Notes under the pieces: model-generated
What the model saw: only the letters and a program-made list of their open reading frames with translations
What the model was told of the DNA's origin: nothing
Database searches by the model: none
Translations under genes and position numbers: made by a program
Source of the DNA: JAUWOY01 sp034431315
GTDB lineage: Bacteria; Chloroflexota; Anaerolineae; VGOG01
DNA: 31,277 nt
Assembly (NCBI GenBank): GCA_034431315.1
Contig: DAOUDK010000079.1
Location: forward strand, 1 to 31,277
Direction: 5' to 3'
Shown: positions 1-7,694 of the stretch, piece by piece
Layout: each line of letters starts with the position of its first letter
Numbering within the stretch: position 1 is the first letter of the stretch

Positions 1-23
1 GGAGGGAAGCCTCTTGCGATGGG

Positions 24-74
24 CGAAGGTCTCCTGACCGAGCCCTTGTCGCCTCGGTCGGGAGACCCTCGGCG
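24..74. repeat. Intergenic hairpin repeat, copy 1 (upstream of rpsJ)
   Basis: The arms at 28-42 (GGTCTCCTGACCGAG) and 53-67 are reverse complements with one mismatch, separated by a 10-nt loop. The same hairpin recurs at 4461-4496 and 7702-7740. All three copies lie just upstream of the ribosome binding site of a ribosomal-protein gene. There is no T-run, so a simple intrinsic terminator is unlikely. A dispersed REP-like element, or an RNA processing or pausing hairpin, fits better. Confidence 0.8.
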
Positions 75-106
75 ATCAAATGGGGGGGAGGAAACCCAAA
101 CAAGTT

Positions 107-415
107 ATGGCCAAACAGAAGATTAGGATCCGTTTGAAAGCCTATGACCATCGAGTTCTTGACCAATCGGCGCGGCTGATAGTGGAGACAGCGGAGCGCA
201 CGGGGGCCAACGTGGTCGGTCCCGTGCCCCTGCCGACTAAGATAGAACGGTTCACTGTTCAGCGCTCGCCTTTTGTGGACAAGGACTCACAAGAGCACTT
301 CGAGATCCGCACTCACAATCGTCTCATAGATATTGTGGATCCAGACTCGAAAACCATAGACACGCTGATGCGCCTGAACCTGCCAGCCGGCGTGGACATA
401 GAGATCAAGCTTTAG
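107..415 (+). CDS. rpsJ: 30S ribosomal protein S10 (NusE)
   Basis: S10 of the small subunit head; in bacteria it also pairs with NusB in transcription antitermination. The 102-aa product has the normal family length and opens MAKQKIRIRLKAYDH. It carries the conserved loop PTKIERFTVQRSPFVDKDS, followed by the HFEIRTHNRLIDI segment. I chose the ATG at 107 over the in-frame ATG at 80 because it gives the canonical N-terminus and has a GGGAGG stretch at 86-91 upstream. It is the first gene of the S10 operon in this window; tuf often precedes it but lies outside the window. Confidence 0.98.
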   Translation: MAKQKIRIRLKAYDHRVLDQSARLIVETAERTGANVVGPVPLPTKIERFTVQRSPFVDKDSQEHFEIRTHNRLIDIVDPDSKTIDTLMRLNLPAGVDIEIKL

Positions 416-425
416 CAGGGGCGCG

Positions 426-492
426 AATGAGGTAACGAGGCAACGAGGCAACGAGTAACAAGGCCCTCGTTAACTCATTACTCGTTAACTTG
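426..492. repeat. Degenerate quasi-tandem and inverted repeat between rpsJ and rplC
   Basis: Repeats of the form gaggtaacgaggcaacgag are followed by partly complementary ctcgttaactcattactcg, so the segment could fold back on itself. It is one of several low-complexity gap fillers seen between the ribosomal genes of this window. No gene is present in the gap. Confidence 0.6.
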
Positions 493-519
493 TCCCTTTA
501 TCGTAGAGAGTGATTGATT

Positions 520-1176
520 ATGAAAGGTATCTTAGGTAAGAAAGTTGGGATGACTCAGGTCTTCGATGAGAGCGGGGAGGTGATTCCCGTTACTATTATC
601 GAAGCAGGGCCCTGTTTTGTGACCCAGAAGAAAACGGTGGGACAAGATGGGTACGCGGCTATCCAGTTGGGCTTTGAGGAAGTCAAGCCCAAGCGCCTGA
701 CCCAGCCTCAGCAGGGCCATTTGCGAAGGAACAACCTGCCCCCCCTGCGCCACCTTCGGGAGATCCGGATGAGCGAGGGCGAAATCGAGGACTACGAGGA
801 AGGGCAGAAGATCAGCATCGGCATCTTCGAGGTTGGTGAGATAGTGGATGTGGTCGGCATATCTAAGGGCCGGGGCTTTACCGGGGTGATGAAGCGCTAC
901 GGCTTCCGGGGCGGGCCTAAGACCCGCGGCCAGTCGGACCGCCAACGGGCTCCAGGCTCCATTGGTCAGGGCACCACGCCTGGCCGCGTTTACAAGGGGA
1001 AACGCATGCCCGGCCGGATGGGCAATCAGCGTGTCTCTGCGCAAAGTCTACAGGTGGTCCTGGTGGATCCTCAGCGTAACCTCTTGGCGGTGAAAGGGAG
1101 CGTGCCCGGAGCCAGGAATGGGCTGTTGCTCATCAAAGAGGCGAGAAAAACGGCCATTATGAAAAAGAAGAAATAG
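520..1176 (+). CDS. rplC: 50S ribosomal protein L3
   Basis: Early-assembling 23S-binding protein whose long loop reaches towards the peptidyl-transferase centre. The 218-aa product begins MKGILGKKVGMTQVF and contains the family signature GRGFTGVMKRYGF, then APGSIGQGTTPGRVYKGK and MPGRMGNQRVS. The ATG at 520 is preferred over the upstream TTG at 514 because it gives the conserved N-terminus. Where E. coli L3 carries a methylated Gln in the loop, this protein appears to have Thr (GQGTTPG), so PrmB-type methylation may not occur here. The C-terminus is a lysine run. Confidence 0.98.
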   Translation: MKGILGKKVGMTQVFDESGEVIPVTIIEAGPCFVTQKKTVGQDGYAAIQLGFEEVKPKRLTQPQQGHLRRNNLPPLRHLREIRMSEGEIEDYEEGQKISIGIFEVGEIVDVVGISKGRGFTGVMKRYGFRGGPKTRGQSDRQRAPGSIGQGTTPGRVYKGKRMPGRMGNQRVSAQSLQVVLVDPQRNLLAVKGSVPGARNGLLLIKEARKTAIMKKKK

Positions 1177-1197
1177 AAACGGGAGTTGGTGGGAGAG

Positions 1198-1821
1198 ATG
1201 CGAGTTTCTGTACATAACGTGGCGGGGGAAACCGTCGGCGAGATCGAGTTGCGAGAAGACATTTTCGGCGTGCCCATCAACGTGCCGGTGATGCACCAGG
1301 CTTTGGTGCGCCAGCAGGCCAATGCCCGTCTCGGCACCCATAAGACCAAGACTCGTGGCGAGGTACGAGGGGGCGGCCGCAAGCCCTGGCGTCAAAAGGG
1401 GACGGGACGGGCCCGCCACGGCAGCATTCGCGAGCCCCAGTGGCGAGGCGGCGGTGTAGCCCATGGGCCGCGTCCGCGCAGCTATCGCCAGAAAATGCCC
1501 CGCAAGATGCGGCGTTTGGCGTATAAGTCGGCCCTCTCCGTTAAGGCCAGTGAAAGGCAGATCATCGTCCTGGATGACCTGCAGGTGCTTGCCCCCAAGA
1601 CGCGGGAAATGGTGTCCGTCTTAGAAGCTTTGGCCGTGGACTCCAGTGCTTTGATCCTCTTGCCGGGGGAAAACGTTAACGTTGAAAAGTCGGTTAATAA
1701 CCTGCCCAATGTGAAAACCTTGCGCGCCCACTACTTGAACGTGCGCGACTTGTTGAGCTACGACTACTTGCTTATGCCCCTGGGAGCTTTAGAGGTCATT
1801 GAGATCATATTGGGAGACTGA
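1198..1821 (+). CDS. rplD: 50S ribosomal protein L4
   Basis: L4 binds domain I of 23S rRNA and its extended loop lines the exit tunnel. The 207-aa product has the tunnel-loop signature GGGRKPWRQKGTGRARHGS and then GGVAHGPRPRSY, as expected. The ATG at 1198 (MRVSVHNVAGE) is preferred over the in-frame TTG at 1186 because a gggag-type ribosome binding site lies just before it. It follows rplC by 21 bases. In E. coli L4 represses its own operon; no equivalent leader is visible here because the operon start is outside the window. Confidence 0.98.
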   Translation: MRVSVHNVAGETVGEIELREDIFGVPINVPVMHQALVRQQANARLGTHKTKTRGEVRGGGRKPWRQKGTGRARHGSIREPQWRGGGVAHGPRPRSYRQKMPRKMRRLAYKSALSVKASERQIIVLDDLQVLAPKTREMVSVLEALAVDSSALILLPGENVNVEKSVNNLPNVKTLRAHYLNVRDLLSYDYLLMPLGALEVIEIILGD

Positions 1822-1853
1822 GCACTGAATACTGATTCAGGGGATGAGGTGCG

Positions 1854-2144
1854 ATGAACATCTACGAGATTTTGAAACGCCCTATTACTACAGAGAAGAG
1901 TGGCATACTATTGGATTATTATGACCAGTACATTTTTGAAGTTGATCGCCGAGCCAACAAGCTCCAGATCAAGGAGGCTGTCGAGAAGATATTCGACGTT
2001 GACGTTATCTCTGTTAATACCATGAACATGCCAGCCAAGAGAGGGCGTTTTGGGCGGCGTCAGACGGTGAGGAAGCCTGCCTGGAAGAAAGCGGTGGTCA
2101 AACTGGCGCCGGGGCAGGAAATCCAGTTCTTCGAAGGAGTGTAG
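1854..2144 (+). CDS. rplW: 50S ribosomal protein L23
   Basis: L23 sits at the tunnel exit and docks trigger factor and SRP. The 96-aa product opens MNIYEILKRPITTEKS and contains the family pattern YIFEVDRRANKLQIKEAVEKIFDV, with a basic loop KRGRFGRRQTVRKPAWKKA. The ATG at 1854 follows a purine-rich ggggatgagg site. The length is normal for bacteria. Confidence 0.98.
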   Translation: MNIYEILKRPITTEKSGILLDYYDQYIFEVDRRANKLQIKEAVEKIFDVDVISVNTMNMPAKRGRFGRRQTVRKPAWKKAVVKLAPGQEIQFFEGV

Positions 2145-2182
2145 CGCTGGAGATTAGAGATTAGAAACTAGAGATTGAGGAC
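2145..2182. repeat. Degenerate gagatta-type repeat between rplW and rplB
   Basis: Short near-repeats (ggagattagagattagaaactagagattgagg is the pattern across this gap) belong to the same low-complexity class as the gaps at 3704, 8730, 14791 and 17357. Confidence 0.5.
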
Positions 2183-2185
2183 ATT

Positions 2186-3022
2186 ATGCCTGTTAAGATT
2201 TATAAACCCACTTCGCCAGGGCGGCGGGGGATGAGCGGTTATGATTTTGAAGAGATAACCAAAACCGAACCCGAGAAATCACTTTTGGCCCCCCTGTACA
2301 AAAAGGCTGGGCGGAACGTGCGGGGCAAGATCACCGTTCGCCACCGGGGCGGCGGCCACAAGCGAAGGTACCGCATCATTGATTTCAAGCGGGACAAGAT
2401 AGGTATACCTGCGCGGGTGGCTTCAATTGAGTACGACCCGAATCGGACGGCGCGCATTGCTCTCTTGTTCTACGCCGATGGCGAGAAGCGCTATATCATC
2501 GCCCCCCTGGGCTTGCGAGTGGACGACGTCCTCACGTCTGGGCCTGAGGCTGAGATACGGGTGGGCAACACTTTGCCCATCGCCAACATCCCCGCAGGCA
2601 CTCAAATCCACAACATCGAGTTGAAGCAGGGGAAGGGTGGGCAGTTGGTGCGCTCCGCTGGTTGTTCGGCCCAGCTTCTGGCCAAGGAGGGCAAGTATGC
2701 CCACGTTCGTTTGCCTTCGGGGGAAGTGCGACTGGTGCACCAGGCGTGCATGGCCACCATCGGCCAAATAGGCAACACTGAGCACGGCAACATCAGGCTG
2801 GGCAAGGCCGGGCGCAGGCGTTGGATGGGCTGGCGGCCTGCGGTGCGGGGCTCGGCCATGGATCCGAAGGCTCACCCTCACGGTGGAGGGGAAGGGCGGT
2901 CCCCGATTGGCATGCCTTCGCCAAAATCCCCTTGGGGCAAGCCTACTCTGGGCAAGAAGACGCGCAAGCGTAAGGATACCAATAAGTGGATAGTGCGACG
3001 GCGGAGCAAGAAGCGACGCTGA
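2186..3022 (+). CDS. rplB: 50S ribosomal protein L2
   Basis: L2 is one of the most conserved large-subunit proteins; it lies near the peptidyl-transferase centre and supports subunit joining. The 278-aa product contains GGGHKRRYRIIDFKR near residue 55 and the C-terminal signature MDPKAHPHGGGEGRSPIGM, including the conserved His. It ends with the usual basic tail RRRSKKRR. The ATG start gives the canonical MPVKIYKPTSPGRRGMS. No anomalies were seen. Confidence 0.99.
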   Translation: MPVKIYKPTSPGRRGMSGYDFEEITKTEPEKSLLAPLYKKAGRNVRGKITVRHRGGGHKRRYRIIDFKRDKIGIPARVASIEYDPNRTARIALLFYADGEKRYIIAPLGLRVDDVLTSGPEAEIRVGNTLPIANIPAGTQIHNIELKQGKGGQLVRSAGCSAQLLAKEGKYAHVRLPSGEVRLVHQACMATIGQIGNTEHGNIRLGKAGRRRWMGWRPAVRGSAMDPKAHPHGGGEGRSPIGMPSPKSPWGKPTLGKKTRKRKDTNKWIVRRRSKKRR

Positions 3023-3054
3023 TCAGTGATTGGTAGCCAGAGGGGAGGTTGAGT

Positions 3055-3339
3055 GTGGCGAGATCGTTGAAGAAGGGGCCGTATGTGAGCCCCAAGTTGC
3101 TCAAGAAAATCGAGAACATGAACAAACAAGGCGAGAAGCGCGTGATCAAGACCTGGTCGCGAGCTTCGACCGTCTTCCCCCAGATGGTTGGCCACACCAT
3201 CGCGGTGCACGACGGCAGGCGTCATGTGCCCATCTACATAACTGAGAACATGGTGGGGCACAAATTGGGGGAGTTCGCTCCGACTCGGACCTACCGAGGG
3301 CATACCTATAGAGAGAAGAAGACCAGGGTTAGGAAGTAG
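3055..3339 (+). CDS. rpsS: 30S ribosomal protein S19
   Basis: S19 is in the small-subunit head, paired with S13, and contacts the A-site tRNA region. The 94-aa product (ARSLKKGPYVSPKLLKKI ... RASTVFPQMVGHTIAVHDG) is a full-length family member. I place the start at GTG 3055 because the AGGGGAGG site at 3041-3048 gives a 6-base spacing. The in-frame TTG at 3049 would abut the ribosome binding site. The C-terminus ends in the expected basic residues. Confidence 0.97.
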   Translation: MARSLKKGPYVSPKLLKKIENMNKQGEKRVIKTWSRASTVFPQMVGHTIAVHDGRRHVPIYITENMVGHKLGEFAPTRTYRGHTYREKKTRVRK

Positions 3340-3344
3340 TAGCG

Positions 3345-3704
3345 ATGGAAAGCACAGTTTTTGAAGTTAGAGCAATCGTCAAATACGTGCCTATGTCTCC
3401 GCGTAAGGTGCGCCTCGTAGTAAATCAGGTGCGAGGCCTGGCGGTGGACGAGGCTTTGGCCATCCTCAAGTTCACCCACAAGGCAGCGGCCAAGCCGGTG
3501 GCTAAGCTTATCAAGTCGGCTATTGCCAACGCCGAAGAGAACTATGGGCTGTCCAGGGAGGATCTATACGTCTCCCAGATATTCGCCGACGTCGGCCCTA
3601 CCCACAAGCGGTGGAAGGCCGGGGCCAGGGGGAGGGTCAAGCCCAGATTGAAGCGCTCATCTCACATCACTGTTGTCCTTGAGGAGATGGAAGTTAAAAG
3701 TTAG
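3345..3704 (+). CDS. rplV: 50S ribosomal protein L22
   Basis: L22 contacts all 23S domains, and its beta-hairpin narrows the exit tunnel. The 119-aa product shows YVPMSPRKVRLVVNQVRG at the N-terminus. The conserved hairpin region follows (DVGPTHKRWKAGARGRVKPR) with a C-terminal SSHITVVLEE. The ATG is 5 bases after rpsS, which suggests translational coupling. Confidence 0.98.
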   Translation: MESTVFEVRAIVKYVPMSPRKVRLVVNQVRGLAVDEALAILKFTHKAAAKPVAKLIKSAIANAEENYGLSREDLYVSQIFADVGPTHKRWKAGARGRVKPRLKRSSHITVVLEEMEVKS

Positions 3705-3780
3705 ACGTTGGACGTTAGACGTTGGAAGTTGGAGGATGGAAGGACCACTGACCACCTGACCACCCGACCAACTGAAGGGA
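3704..3780. repeat. Degenerate repeats between rplV and rpsC
   Basis: The first part is tagacgttggacgttagacgttgg-like near-tandem units. The second is gaccactgaccacctgaccacccgacc-like units running up to the rpsC ribosome binding site. This belongs to the low-complexity class seen in other gaps of the window. Confidence 0.65.
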
Positions 3781-3787
3781 GGATCAA

Positions 3788-4441
3788 TTGGGGCGTAAAG
3801 TACATCCCCTGGGTTTTAGGTTGGGGATAATCAAAGATTGGCAAGCGCGATGGTTTGCTACTGGAGAGGAGTACGCCGACCTCTTGCAGGAGGACCTGAA
3901 GATCCGCCAGTTGATACGTGAAAAGATGGCACAGGCTGGCATCTCCAAAATCGAGATCGAGCGTTTCCCCAAGCGGGTCAGCCTTACCATTTGGACGGCC
4001 AAGCCGGGCATCATCATCGGACGCAAAGGGGTAAACGTCAGGGCCTTGCGTCAGGATTTGGAGGCATTATCCAATAAGAATGTGCGCATTGATGTCCAGG
4101 AGGTCGAGCGGCCCGAATTGGATGCCTATCTCGTGGCCGAGAACATAGCTTCCCAGTTGCAGCGCCGGATTTCCCACAACCGCGCGATGAAAAGATCAGC
4201 AACTCAGACTATGCGCATGGGTGCTGAGGGCATCAAAATCAGTTGCAGTGGTCGCTTGACCGGAGCTGAGATGGCCCGCCGGGCGTGGGTGATGGAGGGA
4301 CGGGTGCCCCGCAGCACCCTACGAGCCGATATTGATTATGGCTTTGCTGAAGCTCGGACTACTTATGGCCTCATCGGCATCAAGGTCTGGATTTACAAGG
4401 GCGAGGTTTTGCCCGAGGTGGCGGAAGCAGCAGCCAGTTGA
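3788..4441 (+). CDS. rpsC: 30S ribosomal protein S3
   Basis: S3 forms part of the mRNA entry channel and has helicase-supporting residues. The 217-aa product opens MGRKVHPLGFRLGI. It has a type II KH domain with the GIIIGRKGVNV core near residue 75 and the C-terminal domain signature EGIKISCSGRLTGAEMAR. The start is a TTG at 3788, supported by the GAAGGGAGG site at 3775-3783 and the canonical N-terminus. No better in-frame ATG exists nearby. Confidence 0.98.
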   Translation: MGRKVHPLGFRLGIIKDWQARWFATGEEYADLLQEDLKIRQLIREKMAQAGISKIEIERFPKRVSLTIWTAKPGIIIGRKGVNVRALRQDLEALSNKNVRIDVQEVERPELDAYLVAENIASQLQRRISHNRAMKRSATQTMRMGAEGIKISCSGRLTGAEMARRAWVMEGRVPRSTLRADIDYGFAEARTTYGLIGIKVWIYKGEVLPEVAEAAAS

Positions 4442-4452
4442 ACCCGGTTTCG

Positions 4453-4503
4453 ATCGCCGAGGTCTCTGACCGAGGCGGGGGGCTCGGTCGGAGACCTTCG
4501 CCC
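4453..4503. repeat. Intergenic hairpin repeat, copy 2 (upstream of rplP)
   Basis: The arms GGTCTCTGACCGAG (4461-4474) and CTCGGTCGGAGACC (4483-4496) pair with one mismatch around an 8-nt loop. Related copies are at 28-67 and 7702-7740. This copy sits between rpsC and rplP inside the operon. Confidence 0.8.
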
Positions 4504-4535
4504 AGCGCAGAATTGTCAGTGGAGAATGAATCATC

Positions 4536-4949
4536 ATGTTGATGCCTAAGAGAGTCAAGTATCGCAAACAGATGCGGGGTCGAATGAAAGGCCGGGCCTC
4601 ACGGGGGGCTACGGTGGCCTTTGGCGACTATGGCCTTCAGGCTTTGGAGCCCTGCTGGATGACCAGCCGTCAGATTGAGGCTGCCCGAAGGGCCATCGTC
4701 CGTCATGTCAAGCGCCGAGCGAAGGTATGGATAAGGGTCTTTCCCGATAAGCCCGTCACTAAAAGGGCTGCCGAAACGCGAATGGGCAAGGGTAAAGGCG
4801 CCGTGGATCATTGGGTGGCGGTGGTTAAGCCAGGCCGAATCATCATAGAGATAGCTGGCGTTGATGAGGATGTGGCCCGAGAAGCCATGCGCTTGGCCTC
4901 CCATAAGTTGCCTATCAAGACCCAGTTTGTGGGTCGGCTGGAAATCTAG
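4536..4949 (+). CDS. rplP: 50S ribosomal protein L16
   Basis: L16 organises the A-site region of the large subunit. The 137-aa product begins MLMPKRVKYRKQMRGRMKG and contains the conserved ALEPCWMTSRQIEAARRA and MGKGKGAVDHWVAVVKPG segments. The first ATG (4536) matches the usual MLMPKR start; ATG 4542 is an alternative. The length is typical. Confidence 0.98.
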   Translation: MLMPKRVKYRKQMRGRMKGRASRGATVAFGDYGLQALEPCWMTSRQIEAARRAIVRHVKRRAKVWIRVFPDKPVTKRAAETRMGKGKGAVDHWVAVVKPGRIIIEIAGVDEDVAREAMRLASHKLPIKTQFVGRLEI

Positions 4950-4959
4950 CAAGAAGCGA

Positions 4960-5012
4960 TGTTAGCTGGTCTGGAAATTGGACACTGAATACTGGAAACT
5001 GAACACTGAAAG
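4960..5012. repeat. Degenerate repeat between rplP and rpmC
   Basis: Near-repeats of ggacactgaatactggaaactgaacactgaaa type fill the gap. The phrase gcactgaatactgattcag between rplD and rplW (about 1821-1840) is related. Confidence 0.45.
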
Positions 5013-5023
5013 CAGGGGGTCTG

Positions 5024-5236
5024 ATGGAGGCGCGTGAGATTCGAGCTATGGCTACAGAGGAGATTCAGCGCAAGCTGGGCGACACTCAGGAGGAGCTTTT
5101 CAACCTGCGGTTCCAATGGTCAACCAGGCAACTGAAAGATACCAACCGCCTTATCCAGGTGCAGCGGGATATCGCTCGCCTGAAGACCATCTTGCGCGAA
5201 AGGGAGCTGGTCCAGTTTGGGGAGGGAGAGGATTAG
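5024..5236 (+). CDS. rpmC: 50S ribosomal protein L29
   Basis: Small helical protein near the tunnel exit, next to L23. The 70-aa product shows the two-helix pattern, with EELFNLRFQWSTRQLKDTNR and then an Arg-rich second helix DIARLKTILRERE. A gcagggggtctg site precedes the ATG at 5024. Two bases separate its stop from rpsQ, which suggests coupling. Confidence 0.97.
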   Translation: MEAREIRAMATEEIQRKLGDTQEELFNLRFQWSTRQLKDTNRLIQVQRDIARLKTILRERELVQFGEGED

Positions 5237-5238
5237 CT

Positions 5239-5490
5239 ATGAAGGTACGGCGTAAGAGATTGACCGGTCGCGTGACTAGTGATAAGATGGACAAGACTAT
5301 CGTGGTTGAGGTCGAGAGGCTGCAGCGCCATCGTCTTTATGGCAAGGTACTGAAGAGGACTAAGAAGTACATGGCTCACGATGAGGAGAATGCATGTCGC
5401 ATCGGCGACTTGGTGTGCATCGTTGAGTCGAGACCCTTGAGCCGCAGGAAGCATTGGGTCGTTGAAGAAATAATGGAGACTGGGAACTAA
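5239..5490 (+). CDS. rpsQ: 30S ribosomal protein S17
   Basis: S17 is a primary 16S-binding OB-fold protein. The 83-aa product opens MKVRRKRLTGRVTSDKMDKT and has the family pattern TIVVEVERLQRHRLYGKVLKRTKKYMAHDE, then GDLVCIVESRPLSRRKHW. The start at ATG 5239 uses the GGAGGGAGAGG site that overlaps the end of rpmC. A longer in-frame reading from 5116 exists but runs through rpmC and gives a non-family N-terminus. Confidence 0.97.
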   Translation: MKVRRKRLTGRVTSDKMDKTIVVEVERLQRHRLYGKVLKRTKKYMAHDEENACRIGDLVCIVESRPLSRRKHWVVEEIMETGN

Positions 5491-5505
5491 TAACTTTTGC
5501 TCGGA

Positions 5506-5547
5506 CTGGATCCCTTCGGCCATGCTCAGTACAAGCGTCAGATCCAG
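5506..5547. repeat. Palindromic repeat of the TTCG..GCTCAGTACAAG class
   Basis: The arms CTGGATC (5506-5512) and GATCCAG (5541-5547) flank cttcggccatgctcagtacaag. The inner part resembles the exact repeat at 15289-15312 and 17412-17435. It occupies the 155-base gap between rpsQ and rplN, where no gene is visible. Confidence 0.6.
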
Positions 5548-5645
5548 GCTAAAAGCGGGAGGCAACCGCAGGTTGCACGCAATCCCCTTAGAGCAATCTG
5601 ATTGGTAACTAATAGCAACCAGCATCCGGAATTGGGGAGAATGGG

Positions 5646-6014
5646 ATGATTCAGCAGGAATCCAGGCTGCGGATAGCCGATAACACCGGCGCCAAAGAGA
5701 TACTGTGCATCAGGGTACTGGGTGGCTCGTCGCGTCGCTATGGGAGGGTAGGCGATGTCATCGTTGCTTCGGTCAAACAGGCCACTCCCATGAGCTCGGT
5801 CAAGAAAGGTGAGGTGGTGCGGGCAGTCATCGTGCGCACAGCCAAGGAGTATGGCCGCCCCGATGGTTCTTATATTCGATTTGACGAAAACGCAGCCGTG
5901 ATCCTGGATGATCATCGGAACCCCAAAGGGACACGCATCTTCGGCCCCGTCGGTAGGGAGCTTCGCGATAAAGGGTTCATGAAAATCGTCTCCCTGGCCC
6001 CAGAGGTATTATAG
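5646..6014 (+). CDS. rplN: 50S ribosomal protein L14
   Basis: L14 lies at the subunit interface near the GTPase-binding region. The 122-aa product opens MIQQESRLRIADNTGAKEIL and contains RVLGGSSRRYGRVGDVIVASVK, then RFDENAAVILD and GTRIFGPVGRELRDKGFMKIVSLAPEVL as separate conserved blocks. This is the exact family length with an ATG start. Confidence 0.99.
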   Translation: MIQQESRLRIADNTGAKEILCIRVLGGSSRRYGRVGDVIVASVKQATPMSSVKKGEVVRAVIVRTAKEYGRPDGSYIRFDENAAVILDDHRNPKGTRIFGPVGRELRDKGFMKIVSLAPEVL

Positions 6015-6030
6015 TGAGGAGATGGAAGAG

Positions 6031-6357
6031 ATGATAAGGATAAAAAAGGGCGACACAGTGGAGGTCATCAGCGGCGACGACCGTTGGGTTAGGGGCACTG
6101 TCCATCGGCTTATTCCTAAGAAGGATCGGGTGGTTATTTCAGGCGTCAATCTCGTCAAGAAGCACCAAAGGCCCATGCCTACCGGCGGCCGCATGCAGAC
6201 CCAGGCGGGCATTATCGAGTTCGAGGCCCCCATTCATCTATCCAACGTAATGCTGGTCTGTCCCCAGTGTGACCAGCGAACCAGGGTCGCCTTTGAATTC
6301 CGAGAGGGTGGCGGGAAGGTGCGCGTTTGCAAGAAGTGCGACGCCGTTATTGATTAG
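6031..6357 (+). CDS. rplX: 50S ribosomal protein L24 (zinc-ribbon form)
   Basis: L24 is an assembly-initiating KOW-domain protein. The product opens MIRIKKGDTVEVISGDD and continues with KKHQRPMPTGGRMQTQAGI. The C-terminus has two CxxC pairs (CPQC and CKKC), the zinc-type L24. I favour ATG 6031 (108 aa), which lies 10 bases after GTGAGGA; ATG 6022 would be only one base from that site. Confidence 0.97.
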   Translation: MIRIKKGDTVEVISGDDRWVRGTVHRLIPKKDRVVISGVNLVKKHQRPMPTGGRMQTQAGIIEFEAPIHLSNVMLVCPQCDQRTRVAFEFREGGGKVRVCKKCDAVID

Positions 6358-6454
6358 TTCATCGTAGCCATTCACCTGCTCTTGTTGGACGCTAGTCCAG
6401 CGGCGGCGAGCACCGGAACACTCACAGTTCATCTATAAGTTGGGGGAGCTAGTT

Positions 6455-6997
6455 GTGCCAAGGCTAAAAGATAGTTATCGTAACGAAGTCATTCCTGCTT
6501 TGATGAAAGAATTTGGCTATCGCAACGTGATGGAGGTGCCGCGCCTGGAAAAGATCGTGGTCAACGTGGGCGTAGGCGAAGCTTTGCAGAACGCTAAGGC
6601 TTTGGATCACACTGTCCAGGACATCACTACCATCACCGGCCAGCAGCCTATCGTGACCAGAGCCAAGAAGTCCATCGCTGGCTTCAAACTGCGCGAGGGG
6701 ATGACGGTTGGTGTTAAGGTCACTCTGCGGGGCAACCGGATGTACGATTTCCTGGATCGCTTGTGCAATGTTGCCCTGCCTCGCCGGCGCGATTTCCGCG
6801 GCATCTCACCCGACTCCTTCGATGGCCGAGGCAACTACACTTTGGGCCTTCGGGAGCAGCTTGTATGGCCGGAGATAGATTACGACTCCATTGACAAGGT
6901 GCGAGGCATGGAGATAAGCATCGTCACCACAGCCAAGACCGACGAAGAGGGGCGGCACTTGTTGCAACTACTGGGGATGCCGTTCGCAAGACGGTGA
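6455..6997 (+). CDS. rplE: 50S ribosomal protein L5
   Basis: 5S rRNA-binding protein of the central protuberance. The 180-aa product contains VPRLEKIVVNVGVGEA, then TGQQPIVTRAKKSIAGFKLREG and LPRRRDFRGISPDSFDGRGNY, all characteristic. The start is GTG 6455, with a GGGGGAG site at 6442-6448. The TTG at 6440 would give a non-family extension. The 82-base gap before it shows no gene. Confidence 0.98.
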   Translation: MPRLKDSYRNEVIPALMKEFGYRNVMEVPRLEKIVVNVGVGEALQNAKALDHTVQDITTITGQQPIVTRAKKSIAGFKLREGMTVGVKVTLRGNRMYDFLDRLCNVALPRRRDFRGISPDSFDGRGNYTLGLREQLVWPEIDYDSIDKVRGMEISIVTTAKTDEEGRHLLQLLGMPFARR

Positions 6998-7002
6998 GCC
7001 AG

Positions 7003-7026
7003 ACTTCGACAAGCTCAGTCGAACGA
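7003..7026. repeat. TTCGAC-AAGCTCA-GTCGAA palindromic repeat
   Basis: The arms TTCGAC (7005-7010) and GTCGAA (7018-7023) flank a 7-base loop in the rplE-rpsN gap. This is a member of the dispersed repeat family also found at 15289, 17412 and inside coding sequence at 21146, 27253 and 29572. Confidence 0.75.
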
Positions 7027-7039
7027 TCAGGAGGGGATA

Positions 7040-7222
7040 GTGGCTAAAAAGTGCATGATGATACGAGAGAAGCGTAGAAAGTACAAAGTGCGGGTGCGTA
7101 ATCGCTGCCAGCGGTGTGGCCGTCCCCGGGGCTATATCCGTCGTTTCAAGCTCTGTCGCATCTGTTTCCGCAAGCTTGCCCTGGAAGGTAAAATCCCAGG
7201 GGTAGTCAAAGCCAGTTGGTGA
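7040..7222 (+). CDS. rpsN: 30S ribosomal protein S14, zinc-binding (type Z)
   Basis: S14 sits in the small-subunit head with S3 and S10. The 60-aa product is the short zinc-binding form: it carries CQRCGRPRGYIRRFKLCRIC, a CxxC-x12-CxxC metal site, and ends VVKASW. The start is GTG 7040 with a gaggggat ribosome binding site. The long zinc-free form (about 100 aa) is excluded by length. Confidence 0.98.
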   Translation: MAKKCMMIREKRRKYKVRVRNRCQRCGRPRGYIRRFKLCRICFRKLALEGKIPGVVKASW

Positions 7223-7250
7223 AATTTGAAGTTTTGTAGGAGTCCGATCA

Positions 7251-7658
7251 ATGACCATGACCGATCCCATCGCCGACATGTTGACCCGCACCAGGAATGC
7301 CATTATGGTTGGCCACAGCTATGTGGTCGTTCCCGGCTCAAAGATGAAGTTGGCTATCGCCAAAATCCTGAGGGATGAAGGCTTCATCGAAAACTACAAT
7401 GTTACCAAGGATCGCCCCCAGCCCATGATCAGAATCTGGTTGAAATATGCAGGGGATAAAAAAGACAGGCGATCTGCAATCACTGGCTTGAAGCGGGTTA
7501 GCAAGCCAGGGCGTCGAGTCTACGCTGGGAAGAAGGACATCCCTTGGGTGCTCAGCGGCATGGGCATTGCTGTCCTGTCCACATCCAGGGGGATCATGAC
7601 GGGCAAGAAAGCCCGCCGTCTTGGCATCGGTGGCGAAGTGCTGTGCCATATTTGGTAG
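7251..7658 (+). CDS. rpsH: 30S ribosomal protein S8
   Basis: Central-domain 16S-binding protein. The 135-aa product opens MTMTDPIADMLTRTRNA, the usual family start, and ends with STSRGIMTGKKARRLGIGGEVLCHIW in conserved blocks. A taggag site lies at 7237-7242. The in-frame ATG at 7257 is an alternative. In E. coli S8 controls spc-operon translation; whether it does so here cannot be judged from the sequence. Confidence 0.98.
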   Translation: MTMTDPIADMLTRTRNAIMVGHSYVVVPGSKMKLAIAKILRDEGFIENYNVTKDRPQPMIRIWLKYAGDKKDRRSAITGLKRVSKPGRRVYAGKKDIPWVLSGMGIAVLSTSRGIMTGKKARRLGIGGEVLCHIW

Positions 7659-7694
7659 CTCTAGTGGATATTTGTGATGGGCGCGGGAAGTTCT